DNA from: Deltaproteobacteria bacterium
Lineage (GTDB): Bacteria > Desulfobacterota > Desulfarculia > Adiutricales > Adiutricaceae
Assembly (NCBI GenBank): GCA_031267005.1
Contig: JAIRZX010000696.1
Coordinates: forward strand, 1 to 10,263
Direction: 5' to 3'
DNA: 10,263 bases
Made by a program: the position numbers and the translations under genes. Under the pieces are notes generated by a model, which saw only the letters and a list, made by a program, of their open reading frames with translations, made no database searches and was not told the origin of the DNA. Below are positions 1 through 5,675 of the stretch, in pieces (position 1 is the first letter of the stretch; each line of letters begins with the position of its first letter).

Positions 1-82
1 ATAAACTGCAAAAAGGATCAGCGGCGATCGCCCCCTTCCGGGCGGGCCGCGAAACATCCTCAGGAGACCGCAAATAGCCGAA

Positions 83-217
83 GGAGCCGATAGGAACCGA
101 AGGAGCCGATAGGAGCCGATAGGAACCGAAGGAGCCGATAGGAGCCGATAGGAGCCGATAGGAGCCGATAGGAGCCGAAGGAGCCGATAGGAGCCGAAGG
201 AGCCGAAGGAGCCGATA
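83..217. repeat. Tandem array of 9- and 10-bp units, 14 copies
   Basis: Fourteen head-to-tail units run without a gap. Nine are the 10-mer GGAGCCGATA (starting at 83, 102, 112, 131, 141, 151, 161, 180 and 208). Five are 9-mers: GGAACCGAA at 93 and 122, GGAGCCGAA at 171, 190 and 199. A degenerate copy precedes the array near 74-82. Units ending in TA are always 10 bp and units ending in AA always 9 bp, so two unit types are interspersed. Because the unit length changes, no single reading frame stays in phase, and coding use is unlikely. The array is probably a slippage-prone microsatellite; its function is unknown. Confidence 0.95.
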
Positions 218-400
218 GCGGCGGCGTTAAGCCGGCCGGAGCCTTCCGGGAAACGCCCGCGCCTTCCCAGCAAAAGACGGCCGCAAGCCTTTCCGGGGCG
301 GCCGCAACCGTCGGCCCGAGCGCCACCCGGGCCCGGCGCTCCTTGCCCGGGGGCCCTTAACGCGGCCCGCCCGGGCCTTCGCGGCCCGCAGGGCCGCGCG

Positions 401-438
401 AAAAAAACCTTGTCAAGTCCGGCTGCGGCCGTTAAACT
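401..438 (+). promoter_or_regulatory. Sigma70-type promoter with upstream A-tract
   Basis: TTGTCA (410-415) and TAAACT (433-438) are separated by exactly 17 bp. A run of seven A lies at 401-407, just upstream of the -35 box, where a proximal UP element would sit. A perfect 8-bp hairpin (380-398, loop GCA) immediately precedes the A-tract. Transcription would start near 445. No gene follows for 900 bp, so the product may be a short untranslated RNA or a very long leader of the coiled-coil gene. Confidence 0.5.
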
Positions 439-550
439 CCGGTGAGTAGCCCGAGGCCCCCGGGAGTCCCTCGGATCCACCGCCCCCAGCGCTCAAAAGC
501 CTTCCCGCTTTTTTTATTTTCTGCCGTGCCTTTTGCGGGCCAGACCGTCC

Positions 551-576
551 TTAAAGCCCGGAACCGCCGTTATAAT
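551..576 (+). promoter_or_regulatory. Possible promoter with perfect TATAAT box
   Basis: A perfect TATAAT lies at 571-576 in otherwise GC-rich DNA. The only -35-like hexamer nearby is TTAAAG at 551-556, giving a 14-bp spacer, which is too short for a good sigma70 promoter. It could be chance. Confidence 0.2.
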
Positions 577-643
577 CGAAGTTGCGGATCCCGGCCTCCC
601 GAAAGATCCGGCGCCCGCATCCTCCTGCAACGCGCAAGGGAGC

Positions 644-669
644 AAAAAAAGGCCGGGGGCCTCCCGGCC
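644..669 (-). terminator. Intrinsic terminator on the minus strand
   Basis: GGCCGGG (651-657) pairs perfectly with CCCGGCC (663-669) around a 5-nt loop. On the minus strand this stem is followed at once by seven T (complement of 650-644). This is the classical Rho-independent layout, but only for transcription running leftwards. On the + strand the A-tract comes before the stem, so it would not terminate there. No minus-strand gene is recognisable to its right. Confidence 0.65.
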
Positions 670-752
670 CCTGACGCGGACCCCCAAGGCGGGCCGGGGC
701 CCGGCGCCCCTCCGCCGCGCCTTTTCCGAGCCGCCCGGCAAGCCTTCCGGGA

Positions 753-805
753 GCCTCCGCGCCGGAGGCGCGGCCTTAACCGGCAACGGAGCCGCTGCGG
801 CTCCG
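753..805. repeat. Pair of perfect GC hairpins
   Basis: Two inverted repeats lie 17 bp apart. The first is GCCTCCG (753-759) with CGGAGGC (763-769) and a 3-nt loop. The second is CGGAGCCG (787-794) with CGGCTCCG (798-805) and a 3-nt loop. The stems share a CGGAG core. Neither is followed by a T-run on either strand, so they are not terminators. They may be REP-like elements or structure in a transcript; copy number elsewhere in the genome would decide. Confidence 0.5.
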
Positions 806-1280
806 CGTCGGCCTTTGCGGCGCCCGACCGGCCCCCCCCCGCGTCCCCGAGCGCATGGCGCCGGGGCCCCGTCCGGCCGGCCCGCGCTTCGGCGACCGCC
901 TTCCGCGCCCGGCGCTCCCGCGCCTTCCGCGCCGCCCGAAGCCTCCCCTCCCGCGCCCCGCCGTTGCCGGGTGGGCCTCGGCGGGCGACGGCAAGGGAGC
1001 GTGGGGAACCGGGACGGCCGTGGAACGGCAATAAGCCGCAGAGGCCGGGTAGCCGACAGGCGGGCCCTCGCGGCAAGCGTCACGAAGCCGCCCCTGTCCG
1101 CGGCGCGGCGCGGGCTTAAGGCCCCGCGCCCGCCGGGCCCCCAAGAGTTTCACCGGCCGGAGCCCGCCTCTGCGCGACCTTCCGGCCCGGAGCCCCGCGG
1201 CCCCGCCGGGACCGGGGGGCCCGCGGCCTGTCCCGCGCCCCTCCCGGGGCCTTAAACGGGCCCGCCCCTTCAGGCGCGTT

Positions 1281-1310
1281 TTCACGGTTCCCTGAGGACC
1301 GCCGCATATT
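1281..1310 (+). promoter_or_regulatory. Candidate promoter of the coiled-coil/OmpA genes
   Basis: TTCACG (1281-1286) and CATATT (1305-1310) are 18 bp apart, in the only AT-containing patch just upstream of the first gene. Each hexamer matches the sigma70 consensus at four of six positions. The -35 resembles the TTCACA of the GTPase promoter. Transcription would start about 35 bp before the start codon. Confidence 0.35.
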
Positions 1311-1341
1311 TCCAGGGAGCTCTTCTAGCACCTGGCCTTTT

Positions 1342-1346
1342 GGAGG
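1342..1346 (+). promoter_or_regulatory. Ribosome binding site that decides the first gene's start
   Basis: GGAGG sits 5 nt before the ATG at 1352. An in-frame TTG at 1340 would extend the protein by four residues, but it overlaps this site and has no Shine-Dalgarno sequence of its own, so the ATG is preferred. Confidence 0.8.
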
Positions 1347-1351
1347 TATCC

Positions 1352-2161
1352 ATGACTAAGAATTTACCCCGGGGCAGCTTCGACAAGGGCGACGCCCCCA
1401 TGGCCCAAGTAAGGGAGATCCTCTTCGGGGCCCAGCTCAAGGATATGGAGATGCGCTTCCGCCGTCAGGAGGAGCGTTTCGTCCGGGAGATAAGCGAGGT
1501 CCGCGAGAGCCTCAAGAGCCGCCTGGACTCCTTGGAGAACCACCTCAAGAGCGAGGTGGAGGCCATCTTCTCCAGGCTCAGGGAGGAGAAGGACGAGCGC
1601 GGGGCCCAGCTGAAGGCCGAGGAGCGGGACCGCCGCGAGCAGCTCTCCGCCGAGGCCAGGGAGCGCGAGCAGCAGTCGGACTCCCTGAAGCGCGAGCTCT
1701 ACGACGCCCTCGCCCGGGAGGCCAAGGAGAGGGCCGACGCGGACCAGCGCCTCCAGACCAGCCTCCAGAGCGCCGACGAGAACCTCCAGCGCAAGTGCGC
1801 CCAGAACAACCAGGGCCTGGACACCGCCGAGAGGGCGCTCAGGGATCTCCTGAAAAAGGAGTGCGCCTCCATCAACGAGAAGATAGACGAGAAGCACACG
1901 GAAATCGTAAAGCACGTGGCCAGCACCTCCTCCCAGATCCGGAGCGACATGGTCTACCGGACCGCGCTGTCCACCATGTTCACGGAGACCGTGGGAAGCC
2001 TCTCCAAACCCTGGAACCTGGACGTCGAGGACGCCGAGGACGGCTCCGACGAGGTCTACGACGGCCAGGAGCCCCAGGACTCCGGCCACGCCCAGGAGAG
2101 CCAGAACGAGAGCCAGCCCGAGGAGCAGGGGGAGAACCGGGGCGGCGGCGACTGGGGCTGA
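1352..2161 (+). CDS. Coiled-coil protein linked to a GTPase/OmpA gene cluster
   Basis: This 269-residue protein has no signal peptide or membrane segment, so it is probably cytoplasmic. Residues 1-20 are followed by REILFGAQ (21-28). In my memory, a short REILFG-type stretch of this kind recurs at the N-terminus of proteins encoded beside roadblock/OmpA genes; this has not been checked. Residues about 30-195 form one long, highly charged coiled coil rich in E, R, K and Q. A short hydrophobic stretch, YRTALSTMF (202-210), closes the helical part. The tail after about residue 220 is acidic and rich in Q, S and G, probably disordered. No enzyme motif is visible. A structural or scaffold role with the downstream membrane protein and GTPase is inferred from position only. 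A gap of 451 bp separates it from the next gene, but no terminator is evident, so co-transcription is possible. Confidence 0.85.
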   Translation: MTKNLPRGSFDKGDAPMAQVREILFGAQLKDMEMRFRRQEERFVREISEVRESLKSRLDSLENHLKSEVEAIFSRLREEKDERGAQLKAEERDRREQLSAEAREREQQSDSLKRELYDALAREAKERADADQRLQTSLQSADENLQRKCAQNNQGLDTAERALRDLLKKECASINEKIDEKHTEIVKHVASTSSQIRSDMVYRTALSTMFTETVGSLSKPWNLDVEDAEDGSDEVYDGQEPQDSGHAQESQNESQPEEQGENRGGGDWG

Positions 2162-2612
2162 GGCTGAGGCTGAGGGGCCGGCCGCCCCGTCGCGGCGCCC
2201 ACCCCGTCCGGCGGCCGGGCCCTCCGAAGCCCCATCCTCCCTGGGGGCCCGGCGGGAACGGGTCCCCCGCGCCGCGTTCGGGGAACCGCCCCCAGCGGCG
2301 CGCCGGCGTCCGGGCCCGAACGGCCGGGCTCCGGCGCCGCCTTCCCGTTCCGCCCTCTGCGGGCGCGCTCCCGGAACCCCTCCGGCCCGGGCGCTTCCCT
2401 GGGATTCCCCTTCGTCCGGCCCCGCCTTCCGTCCGGGCCGCGCCCCCCCGGGAAGGCCGCCGCCAGGACCGCTTTCCCGCAACGCTTTCCGCGCCGCGGG
2501 GCGCCGTCTCCGTCCCGCTGGCCCTCCGCACCCCCTCCCTCCCCCGCTCCCGTTCACCGGGGGTTCCCTCAATCCCTCCCCCCGGCCCCCGAAGGGGCTG
2601 ACGGAAGAGAAA
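2162..2612. other. GC-rich gap between the coiled-coil and OmpA genes
   Basis: I see no gene here. It starts with three GGCTGA copies at the end of the upstream gene and becomes strongly pyrimidine-rich on the + strand towards its right end. C-runs at 2531-2551 (5, 3, 5 and 3 C, with short spacers) give a four-tract G-quadruplex motif on the minus strand. No AT-rich promoter-like patch and no hairpin followed by T is visible. The last bases carry GGAAG at 2603-2607, 5 nt before the next ATG, a moderate ribosome binding site. Confidence 0.6.
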
Positions 2613-5600
2613 ATGGGTTTCTTTTCGTTTTTCTCCAGACTCAAGACAGGCGCCGCGCAGCCTCCCTCGGAGGAGGACGGCCCGGACGGGCGGCCGCACC
2701 CCGCCGTGGGGGAGATGCCGTCAGCTCAGGGCGCGGACTCCGGCGGGGGGGAGAGCCGGGCCGGCCCGGGCGGCGACGGCCCCGCCGTGGAGCTGGAGGG
2801 AATCCAGCCCGCCCACGAGGAGGAGCCCGAAGGGGCCTGGCAGGAGCACGCCGAGGAAGACGGCGACGAGGCCGGACGGGAGGCCAGGAAGCGGGAGACC
2901 GAACGCAAGCTCTTAGAGGAACTCGACCGTCTTTTGGACGGCGATGACGGGGACGGGGAGGAATCCTTCGCGATTTTCGGGGAAGACAGGGATTCCGCGT
3001 CCGCCCCCAGCGCCGGGGATCCGGCGGGGGCCCCGGCCGCTCCGGCTGACTCGCCCGGGCCCGCGGCGCCAGACGCGGCTGCCGCTTCCGGCGAGGCGCC
3101 CGCTTACGGCGAGGCGCCCGACGCGGCTGGAGCGCCCGACCCCGAGGAGGAGGCCAGGCGGCGGAAGGAGGCCGAGGGTGGCCTCCTGCGGCAGCTTGGT
3201 TCCCTGCTGGGGCGGGAAGGCGGCGAGGATCCCGCCGAGGCCGAGGCGAAGAGGAGAAAGGCCGAGGAGGAGAGGCTCTTAAACGAACTGGAGTCGATGT
3301 TGGGCGGCGACGGGGTCGAGGGCGAGGAATCCGGAGGCGCCCGAGGGAGCGAAGGGCCCGGAAGGGCCGGAGGGCCGGAGGACGCGAAGGCCCCGTCGGC
3401 GCCCGCCTCCGCCGGGAGCGGGATTGCCGGCCCGGACTCCGCTGGCCTGGACTCTTCCGGCGGCCCGGAACCGCCTTCCGGGCCCGCGCCGAACTCTCCC
3501 GAGGAGCCCGGCGCGGCCGAAGAGCCCGGCTCCGGGGACCTTGCGGGCGGCGTCCCCGGAGCCTCGGGCCGCGCCCCTACCGGAGCCTCCGCCGGGGACT
3601 CCGGCGGGGATGGCGCCCGCCTCGACGAGCTCCCGCCGCTGCCCTCCCCCGAGACCGAGCTGGGCCAGCTCCGTGCGCTCCTGCTGGAGCGCGAGATACG
3701 CCAGATCGACCGCCTGGAGGGAACGGTCCACGACAGCCAGGCCCTGGCCCAGGCGATCTCGAATATCATAACCGAGGCCCTTCTCCTGAGAAGCAAGAGG
3801 GACGACAAGCTCCTCACCGTCCTGGGCCCGACGGTCGAGACCATCGTCACCTCGTCGGTCAGGCGCAGCCCGGAGACCATCGCAAACCAGATCTTCCCCG
3901 TCATCGGCCCGGCCATACGTCGGTTCATCTCCGACACCTTCGTGTCGATGCTGCAGTCCTTGAACAGCACCCTGGAGATGAGCCTCTCGCTCAAGGGCCT
4001 CAAGTGGCGGCTGGAAGCCTGGAAGGTCCACAAGCCCTTCAGCGAGATTGTGATGCTCCACACCCTCCTCTACCACGTGGAGGAGATCTACCTGATACAC
4101 GCCGAGAGCGGGCTCATCCTCGACCACATCATCTACGAGGGAGGCGAGAGCAGGGACGCGGAGCTGGTGGCCGCCATGTTCACGGCCATCCGGGACTTCA
4201 TACGCGACAGCTTCTCGGTGGGGCAGAAGGAGCATCTGGACAACCTGCGCTTCGGGGAGCGCACCATCTTCCTCCAGAGGACCGAGCAGGTCTTCATGGC
4301 GGCGGTCGTGCGGGGGAACCCCCCCGCCGCCTTGGGCCGCGACCTCCAGGACGCCCTCGAGCTGATGGCCGTGAACTCCGCTGAGGATCTGAACCGCTTC
4401 AACGGGGACCCCGCGCCCTTCAAAAAGAACCGCGCCTTCTTCCAGCCCTTCCTGGAGGCCCGCTTCGAGGAACGGTCCCGCAAGCTCCCCCTGATCATCC
4501 GCTTCGCCCCCTTGGCCGCGGTCCTCCTGCTCGCGGCCTTCCTGGGCGCGCGGGCCATGGACTCGCACCTGGCGCGGGACGAATCCGCTGCCCGCCAGGC
4601 CTACCTCGCGGACATAAACGCCATGCGCGACAACTCCCGGCTCACCATGCGTGCCAAGGCGGACCGCGTGGCGGACAGGCTCGGGGCCGAGCCGGGGCTC
4701 TCGACGGGCGGCATGCGCGAGCTTCCGGGCGTCGGCTACGAGATAACCGTCTTCAAGGACGATCTGGCGGACGACCCCTACGACGTGCTCCGCTCCGTGG
4801 AAGGCGTAAACCCCGACTCCTTCAAGCTGGCGATAGCGCCCTACGTCTCCACCGACCCCGAGATCATATCGCGCAAGGTCAACAGGTTCGTTACCGTGCC
4901 GCCGGGGATCAGGCACTCGTTCGACAACGACACCGGGACCCTGTCCTTCACCGGCAAGGCCTCCCGGGGCTGGACCCAGGACGCGCAGCCCCAGGCCCTC
5001 TCCATCTCCGGCGTGAACCGCGTGGACGTCTCCGGCGTCCACGACCCCGACAACGAGGCCGCCCAGCAGCTGCAGGGGCAGATCAACGGCACGGTAATCC
5101 ACTTCCCCATGGGCGGGGCCCAGCCGGTGCCCGAGGACCAGCACGACTTCGAGGAGACCATCAAGAAACTGAAGGCCCTCGACATCCTGGCCGACAAGAT
5201 GGGCGTGGCCGTGACCCTGTACCTCTACGGGCACGCCGACTGCGTCGGCTCCGACATACGCAACTACGACCTTTCGCTGGAGCGCACCAAGACCGTGGCC
5301 TCCCGGCTCTACGTGGGCGGCTCGCGCATGTCAATCGTCAACTACAACTTCGGCTCCGACACCTCCCGGGCCCCTGCGGCCGCCCCGGAAGAGCCGCCGC
5401 CGCCCCCGGCCCCCCGCCAGCGTTCCAGGGCGAGGGACGCCCAGCCCTCAGTCCCCGGCTGCCCCTACGGCGGCGACCCCGAGAGCCGCAAGCTGGAGTT
5501 CCGGGTGAGGTTAGGCGACGAGAAGGACGCCTCGCTCCCTTCAGCCGACGCTTCCGGCCAGGCCCGCGGGGCCGAAGCCGGATCCGGGGCCGGAGCCGGG

Positions 5601-5654
5601 GCCGCCGCCCCGGGCGTTCCGCCCTCCCCTCCGGCGAACCCCGCCGGCGGCTGA
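2613..5654 (+). CDS. Inner-membrane protein with roadblock-like and OmpA peptidoglycan-binding domains
   Basis: This 1013-residue protein probably spans the inner membrane once and ties the cytoplasm to the cell wall. The N-terminus begins MGFFSFFSRL. Residues to about 345 are a Pro/Ala/Gly/Glu-rich, probably disordered region carrying three copies of a charged Leu-rich helix (about 91-109, 181-200, 212-231). Residues 350-480 are a helical domain containing a run of the GPAIRRFIS and LKGLKWRLEAWK type, which I recognise from OmpA-family proteins of other bacteria. Residues about 487-595 (EEIYLIHAESGLILDH near 490-505) look like a roadblock/LC7 fold, a family that binds Ras-like GTPases. A membrane segment lies at about 628-646. 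A periplasmic part follows, ending in an OmpA C-terminal-like domain: GHAD (873-876), N884, LS (887-888), R891. D876 and R891 have the 15-residue spacing of the E. coli OmpA diaminopimelate-binding pair. A Pro-rich insert (about 920-955) precedes the last strand, RKLEFRVRL (959-967). The roadblock call is by pattern only. Confidence 0.88.
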   Translation: MGFFSFFSRLKTGAAQPPSEEDGPDGRPHPAVGEMPSAQGADSGGGESRAGPGGDGPAVELEGIQPAHEEEPEGAWQEHAEEDGDEAGREARKRETERKLLEELDRLLDGDDGDGEESFAIFGEDRDSASAPSAGDPAGAPAAPADSPGPAAPDAAAASGEAPAYGEAPDAAGAPDPEEEARRRKEAEGGLLRQLGSLLGREGGEDPAEAEAKRRKAEEERLLNELESMLGGDGVEGEESGGARGSEGPGRAGGPEDAKAPSAPASAGSGIAGPDSAGLDSSGGPEPPSGPAPNSPEEPGAAEEPGSGDLAGGVPGASGRAPTGASAGDSGGDGARLDELPPLPSPETELGQLRALLLEREIRQIDRLEGTVHDSQALAQAISNIITEALLLRSKRDDKLLTVLGPTVETIVTSSVRRSPETIANQIFPVIGPAIRRFISDTFVSMLQSLNSTLEMSLSLKGLKWRLEAWKVHKPFSEIVMLHTLLYHVEEIYLIHAESGLILDHIIYEGGESRDAELVAAMFTAIRDFIRDSFSVGQKEHLDNLRFGERTIFLQRTEQVFMAAVVRGNPPAALGRDLQDALELMAVNSAEDLNRFNGDPAPFKKNRAFFQPFLEARFEERSRKLPLIIRFAPLAAVLLLAAFLGARAMDSHLARDESAARQAYLADINAMRDNSRLTMRAKADRVADRLGAEPGLSTGGMRELPGVGYEITVFKDDLADDPYDVLRSVEGVNPDSFKLAIAPYVSTDPEIISRKVNRFVTVPPGIRHSFDNDTGTLSFTGKASRGWTQDAQPQALSISGVNRVDVSGVHDPDNEAAQQLQGQINGTVIHFPMGGAQPVPEDQHDFEETIKKLKALDILADKMGVAVTLYLYGHADCVGSDIRNYDLSLERTKTVASRLYVGGSRMSIVNYNFGSDTSRAPAAAPEEPPPPPAPRQRSRARDAQPSVPGCPYGGDPESRKLEFRVRLGDEKDASLPSADASGQARGAEAGSGAGAGAAAPGVPPSPPANPAGG

Positions 5655-5675
5655 ACCGGAAAGGCTGCACCCGAA

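Larger units (their letters stand above)
1..1351. other. Non-coding region upstream of the first gene
   Basis: I see no credible gene in this stretch. Open frames occur on both strands, but they overlap one another and encode only Arg/Pro/Ala/Gly-rich sequence with no domain-like pattern. That is expected of very GC-rich DNA that lacks stop triplets. The stretch holds a 9/10-bp tandem array, several perfect GC hairpins (for example 380-398), an A-tract promoter at 401-438, a T-rich stretch at 509-520, a TATAAT box at 571-576, and an intrinsic terminator pointing left at 644-669. The last 70 bp carry a possible promoter and the ribosome binding site of the first gene. Confidence 0.7.

Noticed and set aside
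60..326. 88-codon minus-strand frame with SAPIGSYRLL-type repeats
   Set aside because: It reflects translation of the 9/10-bp repeat array, whose changing unit length breaks the frame; no supporting start signal.
380..407. Terminator at the hairpin followed by seven A
   Set aside because: On the + strand the stem is followed by A, not T, and on the minus strand the T-run precedes the stem, so it terminates in neither direction.
442..1285. Several overlapping frames of 168-240 codons on both strands
   Set aside because: Mutually overlapping, Arg/Pro/Ala-rich, with no ribosome binding site or recognisable motif.
1364..2644. 426-codon minus-strand frame
   Set aside because: Antisense to the coiled-coil gene; its Leu/Val/Gly-rich sequence is the complement of the Glu/Lys/Arg-rich coiled coil.
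3279..5234. 651-codon open frame on the minus strand
   Set aside because: It is antisense to the large OmpA-family gene, which has clear family motifs; composition is that of a shadow frame.
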